Below, in pieces: positions 7,760-14,741 of a stretch of DNA of 16,111 nt. Each line of letters begins with the position of its first letter. Position 1 is the first letter of the stretch. A program made the position numbers and the translations under genes. The stretch covers positions 1-16,111 of the forward strand of contig CAMPHD010000031.1 in NCBI GenBank assembly GCA_946885765.1, in the 5' to 3' direction. The notes below the pieces were generated by a model. That model made no database searches and was not told the DNA's origin. It saw nothing but the letters and a program-made list of their open reading frames with translations. The stretch comes from an uncultured Thalassospira sp. (GTDB taxonomy: Bacteria > Pseudomonadota > Alphaproteobacteria > Rhodospirillales_A > Thalassospiraceae).

Positions 7760-9130
7760 ATGACTGTCAGCGCCTCCACCGGCGACAGCCCGGTCATCGA
7801 AAGCCGTCGTCAGCTTGTCGAATGGTTCGAGTCCGGTTGTACACCGAAAAAAGACTGGGCCATCGGCACAGAACACGAAAAATTCGCCTTTACCCGTAAC
7901 GATCTTCGCCCGATCCCTTACGAAGGGGAGAGGGGGGTAAAGACCCTTCTGACACAACTTGCCGAACGCTTTGATTGGGAACCGATCATTGAAAACGGCA
8001 ATGTGATTGCGCTAACCAAGGATAACTGTTCCGTCTCGCTTGAACCGGGCGGGCAGATCGAATTGTCCGGTGCGCCGCTTAAAAACATTCACCAGACCTG
8101 CGGCGAAGTGCATCAGCATCTTCATGAAATCCGCGAAATTTGCGGTGATCTTGATATCGAAATGCTTGGCGTCGGTCATCAGCCAAAATGGGAACGCAAG
8201 GATATCCCGTGGATGCCCAAGGGCCGCTACGCGATCATGCGCGACTATATGCCCAAGGTCGGTAATCTTGGTCTGGACATGATGCTTCGGACCTCGACCA
8301 TTCAGGTCAATCTGGATTTCTCGTCCGAAGCCGACATGATCAAGAAATTCAGAACGTCGCTGGCACTTCAGCCGGTTGCGACCGCCCTGTTTGCCGCGTC
8401 CCCGTTCGTGGATGGCAAACCAAGCGGCTATCTGTCTTCGCGATCCCACGTCTGGACCGATACCGACCCGGACCGTTGCGGCATGCTGCCCTTCGTGTTC
8501 GAAGACGGTTTTGGCTTTGAACGCTATGTCGATTACATGCTCGATGTGCCGATGTATTTCGTTTATCGCGATGGCAAATACATCAATGCCGCAGGCAAAT
8601 CGTTCCGCGATTTCATGGCCGGAAAGCTTGACGTTCTGCCCGGTGAACGCCCGACGATGAATGACTGGTCCGATCACATGACGACCGCCTTCCCCGAAGT
8701 GCGCCTCAAGAAATTCCTTGAAATGCGTGGTGCCGATGGTGGCCCGTGGAAACGCATCTGCGCCCTTCCGGCCCTGTGGGTTGGCCTGTTGTATGATGAT
8801 GCGGCGCTGGATGCCGCATGGGATCTGGTCAAGGATCTCAGCCATGCCGAACGCGAAGCCCTTCGCGATGATGTGCCGCGTACCGCCCTTGGAACGAAGT
8901 TCAGGAACGGCACCGTTCAGGACCTCGCCAAGGATGTGCTGACCGTCTCCAAACAGGGGCTTAAGGCGCGTGGTCGCATGGATGCCTATGGCGACGATGA
9001 AAGCCACTTCCTCGAAAGCCTCGAAGACGTCGCCGAAAGCGGTCGTACCCTGGCCGAGGAATTCCTCGATAAATATGAAACCGAATGGAACGGATCGGTC
9101 GATCCGCTGTTCCGGGAATACGCCTATTAG
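7760..9130 (+). CDS. gshA: Glutamate-cysteine ligase, plant-type (456 aa)
   Basis: ATP-dependent ligase that joins cysteine to the gamma-carboxyl of glutamate, the first and limiting step of glutathione synthesis, in the cytosol. It belongs to the plant/alphaproteobacterial GCL type (GCS2 superfamily), not the enterobacterial GshA type. Visible motifs are IGTEHEKF (35-42), whose glutamates bind metal/[17 protein letters not shown] at about 93-106, and [13 protein letters not shown] around residue 174. The length of about 456 aa fits. GGGGAAG sits just upstream of the ATG at 7760, 11 bases after the rsmE stop. A strong terminator follows at 9139. The cysteine-dependent redox regulation of plant enzymes cannot be judged from this sequence. 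Confidence 0.95.
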   Translation: MTVSASTGDSPVIESRRQLVEWFESGCTPKKDWAIGTEHEKFAFTRNDLRPIPYEGERGVKTLLTQLAERFDWEPIIENGNVIALTKDNCSVSLEPGGQIELSGAPLKNIHQTCGEVHQHLHEIREICGDLDIEMLGVGHQPKWERKDIPWMPKGRYAIMRDYMPKVGNLGLDMMLRTSTIQVNLDFSSEADMIKKFRTSLALQPVATALFAASPFVDGKPSGYLSSRSHVWTDTDPDRCGMLPFVFEDGFGFERYVDYMLDVPMYFVYRDGKYINAAGKSFRDFMAGKLDVLPGERPTMNDWSDHMTTAFPEVRLKKFLEMRGADGGPWKRICALPALWVGLLYDDAALDAAWDLVKDLSHAEREALRDDVPRTALGTKFRNGTVQDLAKDVLTVSKQGLKARGRMDAYGDDESHFLESLEDVAESGRTLAEEFLDKYETEWNGSVDPLFREYAY

Positions 9131-9138
9131 ACATTGTG

Positions 9139-9175
9139 AAATGGCGGTGAATAATCACCGCCATTTTTCGTTTTT
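9139..9175 (+). terminator. Intrinsic terminator after gshA
   Basis: AATGGCGGTGA (9140-9150) and TCACCGCCATT (9155-9165) form a perfect 11-bp stem around the loop ATAA, extended by one A-T pair and followed by TTTCGTTTTT. It starts 9 bases after the gshA stop, so it should end the rsmE-gshA transcript. Confidence 0.88.
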
Positions 9176-9200
9176 CGTGAATAATGAAAGTTCTGCCGTG

Positions 9201-9503
9201 ATGACGACCAAAGCCAACCCCTGCGAAACCATGTCCGACGTACGTGCGAATGTGGATCGGGTGGACAGGCTTCTGGTGGCCCTGATGGCGGAACGACTGA
9301 ACTATATCGAACAGGCCGCGCGCATCAAACCGACCCGCGATGCCGTGCGTGACGAAGGCCGGATCGAGGATGTGATCACCAAGGTCCGTGCCCAGTGCCG
9401 CATTGATGGCTTTGACGAAGACATGGCCGAACGGATGTGGCGGGCGATGATGGAAGATTTCATCGCCCACGAGTTCGTCAAATGGGATGATCTGCGCAAA
9501 TAA
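9201..9503 (+). CDS. Chorismate mutase, AroQ type (100 aa)
   Basis: Small all-helical enzyme that rearranges chorismate to prephenate for phenylalanine and tyrosine synthesis. It shows the AroQ helix pattern: a first helix with VR..VDRVDRLLVALMAER (14-32), then KPTRDAVRDEGR (43-54) with the active-site Lys and Arg, and a C-terminal helix MWRAMMEDFIAHEF (79-92). Monofunctional alphaproteobacterial chorismate mutases look like this; an isochorismate-pyruvate lyase (PchB-like) role is a weaker option. I chose the ATG at 9201; only a weak GAAAG lies upstream, and GTG at 9198 or ATG at 9231 are alternatives. The frame is open far upstream through gshA, but that is overlap only. The gene lies beyond the gshA terminator, so it needs its own promoter or read-through. 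Its stop is 20 bases from the stop of the convergent glpD. Confidence 0.85.
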   Translation: MTTKANPCETMSDVRANVDRVDRLLVALMAERLNYIEQAARIKPTRDAVRDEGRIEDVITKVRAQCRIDGFDEDMAERMWRAMMEDFIAHEFVKWDDLRK

Positions 9504-9523
9504 CCGGCTGCCGGGCGGGTTTC

Positions 9524-11038
9524 TTACTGTGCGGCAAGTTGATCCGCGTTGTTTGCAAACCAGTTACGAACAGCGTTGATATCGCTTTCTTCCATGCCAA
9601 GGCCAAGCTTGGTCCGTCGCCAAAGAACATCCTCGGCGGATCGGGCCCATTCCTGTGTCATCAGGAAACGGAGTTCTGCCTCGAACAGGTTGGGTGCAAT
9701 TTCGCTACCCAGATCACCAATCGTTTTTGCATCCGGCGCAATGTCAAACAGCCGTGTGCCATAACAGCGCGCCCAGCGATGGGCGATCTGTTCGGGCAGC
9801 CAGTCGAGCTTTGTTCTGACACTGCTCAGGAACCGGTCGAAATTGCCATCGGCCATATCCCCGCCCGGCAGAACCGATTTTGCGGTCCAGTCCGATGCAT
9901 CATTGCCCAGAACCGGACAAAGCTTTTGCAGGGCATGTTCGGCCAACCGCCGATAGGTGGTGATTTTCCCGCCATAGATCGACAGGATCGCCGGTGCATC
10001 GCCGTCCCCGGTATCGAGGTCGAACACGTAATCGCGCGTCACCGCCGATGCGTTGCTGTTCTTGTCGTCATAAAGCGGCCGGACACCGGCATAATCCCAA
10101 ACGATATCGGCCCGCGTTAACGGCGTGGCCAGATAACCGTTGACCAGTTCCAGCAGGTAATCAATTTCACCGTCGCTGATCTTCACATCTGCCGGATCTC
10201 CGTCATAGGGAATATCGGTCGTTCCGATCAGGGTGTAGTGCTGCTGATAGGGGATGGCAAAGGCAATGCGCCCGTCACCATTCTGGAAGATATAGCAATG
10301 ATCATGCGGGTGAATGCGCGGCACGATGATATGGCTGCCCTTGACCAGCCGTAACCCTGCGGCCTTGTCGCCAAGCCCGGCACGATTGACCATTTCGGTC
10401 ACCCATGGACCTGCGGCATTGACCACGGCCCTTGCCGAAACGCTGGTTTCTTTGCCGTCTTCTGATTGCAGTGTCGAAGTCCAGCCATCCGTTCCGCGCA
10501 CAAGGGCGGCACAGCGCGTCCGGGTTTTGATCACCGCCCCGCGTGCCTGCGCATCAAGGGCGTTTAAAACCACAAGCCTGGCATCATCGACCCAGCAATC
10601 GGAATAGGAAAAGCCGCTGGTGAACTGACCAAGAAGCGGATCGCCTTCGGCCGTTCCCTGCAATGAAAGCGAACGTGACCCCGGCAGGCGTTTACGCTTT
10701 GCCAGATGGTCATACAGAAACAGTCCGGCACGCAGCATCCATTTGGGCCGAAGCCCTTTATGGTGCGGCAGAACAAAGGTCAGCGGCCAGATGATATGCG
10801 GGGCGGCTGCCAGAAGAACCTCGCGTTCCTGCAATGCTTCACGCACCAGCCGGAATTCGTAATGTTCAAGATACCGCAGGCCGCCATGGATCAGCTTGGT
10901 CGAGGATGAAGATGTAGCCGAGGCAAGATCGCGCTGTTCGACCAGAAGGACGGACAGGCCGCGACCGGCGGCATCACGGGCAATACCCGCACCATTGATG
11001 CCGCCGCCTACGACCAGAAGGTCGTAAAGTTCAGACAC
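9524..11038 (-). CDS. glpD: Aerobic glycerol-3-phosphate dehydrogenase GlpD (504 aa)
   Basis: Membrane-associated FAD enzyme that oxidises sn-glycerol-3-phosphate to dihydroxyacetone phosphate and reduces ubiquinone. The N-terminus has the FAD-binding glycine loop VVGGGINGAGIARDAAGRG (9-27) and the family signature SSSSTKLIHGGLRYLEHYE (43-61). Arg320 in DYAGVRPL and the GGKITTYRRLAE segment (356-367) match the substrate and FAD contacts of the family, and a DAO_C-type helical domain follows. The length matches E. coli GlpD (about 500 aa). The start is GTG at 11038, one base after the stop of the permease gene upstream, with AAGGTGA inside that gene's end, so translation is probably coupled. 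It is the last gene of the phnDCEE operon, an unusual place for glpD; no glpK or glpF is nearby. Confidence 0.96.
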   Translation of the reverse strand: MSELYDLLVVGGGINGAGIARDAAGRGLSVLLVEQRDLASATSSSSTKLIHGGLRYLEHYEFRLVREALQEREVLLAAAPHIIWPLTFVLPHHKGLRPKWMLRAGLFLYDHLAKRKRLPGSRSLSLQGTAEGDPLLGQFTSGFSYSDCWVDDARLVVLNALDAQARGAVIKTRTRCAALVRGTDGWTSTLQSEDGKETSVSARAVVNAAGPWVTEMVNRAGLGDKAAGLRLVKGSHIIVPRIHPHDHCYIFQNGDGRIAFAIPYQQHYTLIGTTDIPYDGDPADVKISDGEIDYLLELVNGYLATPLTRADIVWDYAGVRPLYDDKNSNASAVTRDYVFDLDTGDGDAPAILSIYGGKITTYRRLAEHALQKLCPVLGNDASDWTAKSVLPGGDMADGNFDRFLSSVRTKLDWLPEQIAHRWARCYGTRLFDIAPDAKTIGDLGSEIAPNLFEAELRFLMTQEWARSAEDVLWRRTKLGLGMEESDINAVRNWFANNADQLAAQ

Positions 11039-11039
11039 G

Positions 11040-11864
11040 TCAGATCACCTTTTTGCGCAGCCAGGCGGCCAAAGCCTCGCCCACGATCACAAGACCGATG
11101 ATCGCCAGAAGAATGGTGGCAACCGTCTGCCAGGCAAAGGTGTCAATCGCGCCTTGCAGGATAATGCCGATCCCGCCAGCCCCGACCAAACCCAGAACCG
11201 TGCTTTCGCGCAGATTGATGTCCCAACGCATGATGGAAACCGCAAAGAAGGTCGGCATGACCTGCGGCACAACCCCATAAATCAGGATTTTGAACCGCGA
11301 TGCGCCGACTGACTCAAGCGCCTCGATCGGTGCCCGGTCGATTTCCTCGATCGCCTCGCCCAGAAATTTGCCGATAAAGCCGATCGAACGGAAAATAATC
11401 GCAAGAATACCGGCCATCACGCCGGGGCCGAAAATCGCAACAAACAGCAGCGCCCAGATGATGGTATTCACCGACCGCGACGACACCAGAATAAACCGGC
11501 CAATCCACAGCGTCAGCTTGTTGGGCGTGGTGTTCTGGGCCGCAATCAGGGCAATCGGCAACGAAAGGAATACCGCAAAGAACGTTGCAATCGTCGCAAT
11601 ATTGACGGTTTCAAGCAACGTGATTGCGATCATTTCCCAATCATTAAGCGATGGCGGATACATGCGCGAGAAAAGATCGCCCATTTGTTGCGGGGCATCC
11701 CAAAGCCACGGCCAAATGATGTTGATCGTCGAAAGCGACCAGACCGTTGCCAGCACGACACCGCCATACATGGCAAAGCGCAGCCAGCGTTGTTTGGGGG
11801 TATAGCGCGACCATTCGCGTTCGGCGATGGCGTCCGGCCCGGCATTTTTCGTTGTTGTTACCAT
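11040..11864 (-). CDS. phnE: Phosphonate-type ABC transporter permease PhnE, second copy (274 aa)
   Basis: Inner-membrane permease of the Phn (phosphonate/phosphate-ester) importer family. About six hydrophobic segments are visible. The cytoplasmic coupling (EAA-like) loop, which contacts the ATPase, runs EIDRAPIEALESVGASRFKI and ends in VVPQVMP. LRESTVLGLVGAGGIG (near residue 214) is a typical BPD_transp_1 segment. I moved the start to the ATG at 11864, which has GGAGGA 4 bases upstream; the frame is open to 11924 but would add 20 residues without this signal. The gene overlaps the first permease by 7 bases (ATGGTAA) and is followed after 1 base by glpD. The two PhnE copies probably form a heterodimeric channel. 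Confidence 0.92.
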   Translation of the reverse strand: MVTTTKNAGPDAIAEREWSRYTPKQRWLRFAMYGGVVLATVWSLSTINIIWPWLWDAPQQMGDLFSRMYPPSLNDWEMIAITLLETVNIATIATFFAVFLSLPIALIAAQNTTPNKLTLWIGRFILVSSRSVNTIIWALLFVAIFGPGVMAGILAIIFRSIGFIGKFLGEAIEEIDRAPIEALESVGASRFKILIYGVVPQVMPTFFAVSIMRWDINLRESTVLGLVGAGGIGIILQGAIDTFAWQTVATILLAIIGLVIVGEALAAWLRKKVI

Positions 11865-12670
11865 ATGTTCCTCCGGATCCGGCCGCTTATGGCTTCGCTG
11901 ATCAGGATGACGCCGATAATGCAAAGCGTGATCGCAAGCGCGAAGTCATAGTCATAGCGCCGAAACGCATTCATCAGGGTCGATCCGATCCCGCCCGCAC
12001 CAACAATGCCGACCACGGCAGATGCGCGCAGATTGCTGTCAAGCTGATAGATCGAAAGACCGATCTGGCGGGGCATGATTTGCGGGATCACGGCATAAAG
12101 CATGGTGATAAATGTCCCGCCCCCGGCCGCCCGGATGGCTTCAACCTGGCCCCAGTCGATTTCCTCGATCCGCTCGGCCAGCATTTTGGCAACGAAACCA
12201 ATCGAATAGATCGTGAGGGTCAAAATCCCCGCCAGCGGGCCAAAACCAACCGCCTTGACGAACAGGATGGCAACGATCACCGGATGGAAGCTGCGTGCGA
12301 TGATGATGACGGCACGACCAATGTTATAGAGCCATTTCGGCGCAATATTGCTGGCGGCGCAAAAGGCAATCGGCACGCTAAGTATTACGCCAGCAAGGGT
12401 TGAGACGATGGCGATCTTGATACTTTCAAGAAAGCCCTGCAGCACCAGTTCACCCCGGATCATGTCAGGCGGGAAAGCGCCCTTGAAAATACGGATGGCG
12501 CGCGGAATGCCTTCCTGAATACGTTCCCAGTTAAAGGGCAGGCTGGTGACCGCCCACACGACATAGGCCAATACGCCAAGAATGATCGCCCAGCGTATCG
12601 CCGGATTGGCGATAAAGGGCGGCTTTTTCCATGTGCGATGGCCCGTTGCTTTTTCAACGGAGCTGGTCAT
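11858..12670 (-). CDS. phnE: Phosphonate-type ABC transporter permease PhnE, first copy (270 aa)
   Basis: Inner-membrane permease, partner of the second PhnE. The first membrane helix is WAIILGVLAYVVWAV (27-41), and about five more follow. The ATPase-coupling loop reads EEIDWGQVEAIRAAGGG and ends in VIPQIMPRQ. LRASAVVGIVGAGGIGSTL is the conserved BPD_transp_1 segment shared with the second copy. The ATG overlaps the phnC stop by 4 bases (ATGA) and the gene's own stop overlaps the second permease start by 7, so phnC, phnE and phnE are translationally coupled. The two permeases share the family pattern but differ in most positions, so this is an old duplication and not a recent copy. Confidence 0.92.
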   Translation of the reverse strand: MTSSVEKATGHRTWKKPPFIANPAIRWAIILGVLAYVVWAVTSLPFNWERIQEGIPRAIRIFKGAFPPDMIRGELVLQGFLESIKIAIVSTLAGVILSVPIAFCAASNIAPKWLYNIGRAVIIIARSFHPVIVAILFVKAVGFGPLAGILTLTIYSIGFVAKMLAERIEEIDWGQVEAIRAAGGGTFITMLYAVIPQIMPRQIGLSIYQLDSNLRASAVVGIVGAGGIGSTLMNAFRRYDYDFALAITLCIIGVILISEAISGRIRRNIW

Positions 12671-13464
12671 TGCGATACAACCTCGCGCAGGGTTTCCGGA
12701 TCGCCGGTTTCGCCACGTTCTTCTGCCGGAACCCCGGCATAGATTTCATCCATGGCATCCTGGGTAAGATCGGTCGGAACACTGTCAAAGATGATGCGGC
12801 CAAACCGCATGCCGACGATGCGCTGGGTATATTCCTTGGCCTCGGTAACATTGTGGATGTTGATCAGGACCGGCAACTGCAATTCGGATGCCAGTGCGCG
12901 CAACAATTCCATGATCTGTCGTGATGTTTTGGGGTCAAGCGACGCGGTTGGTTCATCGGCCAGCAGGATTTCGGGTTCCTGCATCAGGGCGCGAACCACG
13001 CCGACACGCTGGCGTTCACCACCCGACAGTTCATCGGCGCGTTTGTTGGCATAATGGGCAATACCGACACGTTCCATCAATTGGAAGGCACGGTCAATGT
13101 CGCTTTGGGGGAAATTGCGCGTCATGGCACGCCAGGCCGGAACATATCCCAACCGTCCCGACAGAACATTTTCCATCACCGTCAAACGGTTGATCAGGTT
13201 GAAACCCTGAAAAATCATGCCGATACGACGACGCGCCAGACGCAGGTCGCCGCCAGACAAATTTGTCAGTTCGGTGCCGTTAAGGTCAATCGAGCCAGAT
13301 GTCGGTTCGACCAGCCGGTTAATGCAACGCAAAAGCGTGCTTTTACCCGCGCCGGATGCCCCAATGATGGCAACGACGCTTTCGCCCGGAACTTCAAGGT
13401 TCAGGTCCTTGAGAACAGCCTCATCCTTGCCATAGCGTTTGACCAGATCTTTGATACGCAGCAT
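12667..13464 (-). CDS. phnC: Phosphonate-type ABC transporter ATP-binding protein PhnC (265 aa)
   Basis: Cytosolic ATPase that powers the importer. All nucleotide-binding motifs are intact (numbered from the ATG at 13464): Walker A GASGAGKST (35-43), Q-loop in MIFQGFNL, ABC signature LSGGERQRV (146-154), Walker B EILLADEP (165-172), D-loop ASLDP and the switch histidine in INIHNV (His204). The phrase RLTVMENVLSGRLG is typical of PhnC. I prefer the ATG at 13464, with AAGG 7 bases upstream; a GTG directly before it (13467) would add one residue. The gap of 69 bases to phnD holds a terminator-like hairpin, so phnC is probably expressed at a lower level than phnD. Confidence 0.95.
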   Translation of the reverse strand: MLRIKDLVKRYGKDEAVLKDLNLEVPGESVVAIIGASGAGKSTLLRCINRLVEPTSGSIDLNGTELTNLSGGDLRLARRRIGMIFQGFNLINRLTVMENVLSGRLGYVPAWRAMTRNFPQSDIDRAFQLMERVGIAHYANKRADELSGGERQRVGVVRALMQEPEILLADEPTASLDPKTSRQIMELLRALASELQLPVLINIHNVTEAKEYTQRIVGMRFGRIIFDSVPTDLTQDAMDEIYAGVPAEERGETGDPETLREVVSQ

Positions 13465-13476
13465 CACGATACCTTG

Positions 13477-13519
13477 AAAAAAAACTACCGGGACCGAAAA
13501 TCGATCCCGGCAGGTGTAG
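13477..13519 (-). terminator. Terminator-like attenuator between phnD and phnC
   Basis: Read on the minus strand, GCCGGGA (13511-13505) pairs with TCCCGGT (13493-13487) with one G-T wobble. TCG/CGG inside extends the stem, CTAC/GTAG outside can close it across a bulge, and eight T (13484-13477) follow directly. It begins about 15 bases after the phnD stop and ends 12 bases before the phnC ATG. The form is that of an intrinsic terminator, but in mid-operon it more likely lets only part of the transcripts through. Confidence 0.75.
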
Positions 13520-13533
13520 TTTGAAAGAAGGAA

Positions 13534-14535
13534 TTACTTCAGGTTGTCCGAGGTGTATGTGACACCGTTGGCAGCCTGGATTTCACGAATGACGTCCCAG
13601 TCTTTCTGGTAGGTGACCGGAAGGAATTTGGTGACACCCTTGAATTCTTCGCCAAGTGCCGTGCCCTTCATGTCGAAGGTAAAGAAGGCTTCCTTGATCT
13701 TTTCGATCAGTTCCGGCTTCAGGTTATAGGCATAGTTGAACGAAGTGGTCGGGAACGGCTTGCTTTCATAAAGGATTTTGACGTCGGCCGGATCGTACAG
13801 ATCGCGCTGGGCCATACGTTCAACAACTTCTGATGCCACCGGGGCTGCGTCATAGTCACCGGCAACAACGCCCAGCATCGACTGATCGTGCGAACCGGAA
13901 TAGACGACTTCGTAATCCTGTTCCGGAACGATGCCCTGACCCGGAAGCAGTGCGCGCGGTGCAAGGTTGCCCGAGTTCGAGGTCGGGGAGGTATGAGCAA
14001 CGCGTTTTCCCTTAAGATCGGCAAGCGAATTGATGCCGCTGTCAACGCGGGTATAAAGCTGCAAGGTATAACCAAAACGACCATCCTCGGCACCCATCAG
14101 GGCAAACGGGACCGCACCGGCAAGGTTAACTGCAAACGGGGTCGGACCGGTCGAGAAACCGGCAACGTGCAGACGACCGCTGCGCATGGCTTCGACTTCG
14201 GCTGCGTTCGACTGGACGGCAAAGAAGTGAACGTCCTTGCCGGTCACTTCTTTAAGATGTTCAAGGAACGGCTCCCAGATATCGGCATAAACCGCAGGAT
14301 CTTCGACCGGGGTATAGGCGAATACAAGCGTATCGGGGTCAACCTGCTGATCCGCGGCCGGTGCATCGGCAACCAGATCACCGTCCATATCGCAATACAT
14401 CTGATCAAGATCACCGCGTGCGATGCAATCATCGGCTTGTGCAAATGCCGGGCTGCTGGCCATGCCCATCATTCCGACGGCGGCAAGCAGTGTGGAAACT
14501 TTCAAAATGTCCGTTTTTTTCGCATGCGAAAACAT
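13534..14535 (-). CDS. phnD: Phosphonate/phosphate-type ABC substrate-binding protein PhnD (333 aa)
   Basis: Periplasmic binding protein that captures the substrate for the PhnCEE importer. The Sec signal peptide has K6-K7, a hydrophobic stretch at 15-27 and a probable cut after AFA (30-32). The mature N-terminus is short and acidic with two cysteines (C37, C48) and the D-rich D49-x-D51-G-D53 segment. The PhnD-like fold starts at VFAYTPVEDPAVY (71-83). QSNAAEVEAMRSGRLHVAG (108-126) and HTSPTSNSG (181-189) are family signatures; in E. coli PhnD the equivalent Ser/Thr loop at a helix start holds the phosphonate group. The ligand cannot be read directly. The operon's last gene is glpD, which suggests a glycerol phosphate-like ligand (inference). 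AAAGG lies about 10 bases upstream of the ATG. Confidence 0.93.
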   Translation of the reverse strand: MFSHAKKTDILKVSTLLAAVGMMGMASSPAFAQADDCIARGDLDQMYCDMDGDLVADAPAADQQVDPDTLVFAYTPVEDPAVYADIWEPFLEHLKEVTGKDVHFFAVQSNAAEVEAMRSGRLHVAGFSTGPTPFAVNLAGAVPFALMGAEDGRFGYTLQLYTRVDSGINSLADLKGKRVAHTSPTSNSGNLAPRALLPGQGIVPEQDYEVVYSGSHDQSMLGVVAGDYDAAPVASEVVERMAQRDLYDPADVKILYESKPFPTTSFNYAYNLKPELIEKIKEAFFTFDMKGTALGEEFKGVTKFLPVTYQKDWDVIREIQAANGVTYTSDNLK

Positions 14536-14599
14536 GTGATTAAACCTTTCTTCCCTGTAAACGCTGGCTTCACGCCATTTTCAAATGTGGTTTTGTTGG

Positions 14600-14659
14600 T
14601 TTTATTGTTGCTTTTATCAACATTATAAAGTGGTAAAAAGTTTGAAAAGCAACATAAAA
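14600..14659. promoter_or_regulatory. Candidate DeoR-type operator: inverted GTTGCTTTT arms flanking the phnD -10
   Basis: The left arm contains GTTGCTTTT (14607-14615) and the right arm its reverse complement AAAAGCAAC (14645-14653), with centres about 42 bases apart, near four helical turns. A further direct copy, GTTGGTTTTAT (14595-14605), precedes the left arm. T-rich direct and inverted repeats of this sort are common for DeoR-family repressors. Occupancy of both arms would cover the -35 region and the start point of phnD. No binding data are available. Confidence 0.5.
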
Positions 14660-14666
14660 CTGTAAC
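14649..14666 (+). promoter_or_regulatory. Partial Pho-box-like site
   Basis: GCAACATAAAACTGTAAC matches the enterobacterial Pho box CTGTCATAAAACTGTCAC at 13 of 18 positions, including 13 of 14 in its last part, but the first CTGT is missing. It overlaps the right operator arm. If real, PhoB could act at this divergent promoter under phosphate limitation. The + strand orientation points towards the repressor gene and not phnD, which weakens the idea. Confidence 0.3.
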
Positions 14667-14741
14667 AATCAGTTACAAATTTAACTGCTAACCTTATCCG
14701 AAAGTGGTGCAGGCAAGGCTATTCACGGGAGAGAGAGCTTT

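Larger units (their letters stand above)
14536..14741. promoter_or_regulatory. Divergent control region between phnD and the DeoR-type repressor gene
   Basis: AT-rich 206-base region. On the minus strand a perfect TATAAT (14627-14622) is the likely phnD -10, placing the start of transcription near 14615 and giving a leader of about 80 bases. The matching -35 is weak: GCTTTT at 17 bases or TTGCTT at 19, so an activator may be needed. TTTTATTGTTGCTTTT (14600-14615) and AAAAGCAACATAAAA (14645-14659) form an inverted repeat around the -10. A Pho-box-like stretch lies at 14649-14666 and a TGTAAC-AATCA-GTTACA palindrome at 14661-14677. The repressor gene's purine-rich ribosome site lies at 14727-14737. 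Confidence 0.65.

Noticed and set aside
8012..9007. 331-codon open frame antisense to gshA
   Set aside because: It is a shadow of the high-GC third positions of gshA; the translation is rich in His, Gly and Arg with no domain pattern, while gshA itself is certain.
9504..9530. CCGGCTGCCGG hairpin between the chorismate mutase and glpD stops, followed by GGGTTTCTT
   Set aside because: The stem is 4 bp with a 3-base loop and the T-run is short; too weak to call a bidirectional terminator.
9524..14535. Phosphonate degradation operon
   Set aside because: The transporter genes are of Phn type, but no C-P lyase subunit, phosphonatase or 2-AEP aminotransferase is present, so phosphonate breakdown cannot be claimed from the names.
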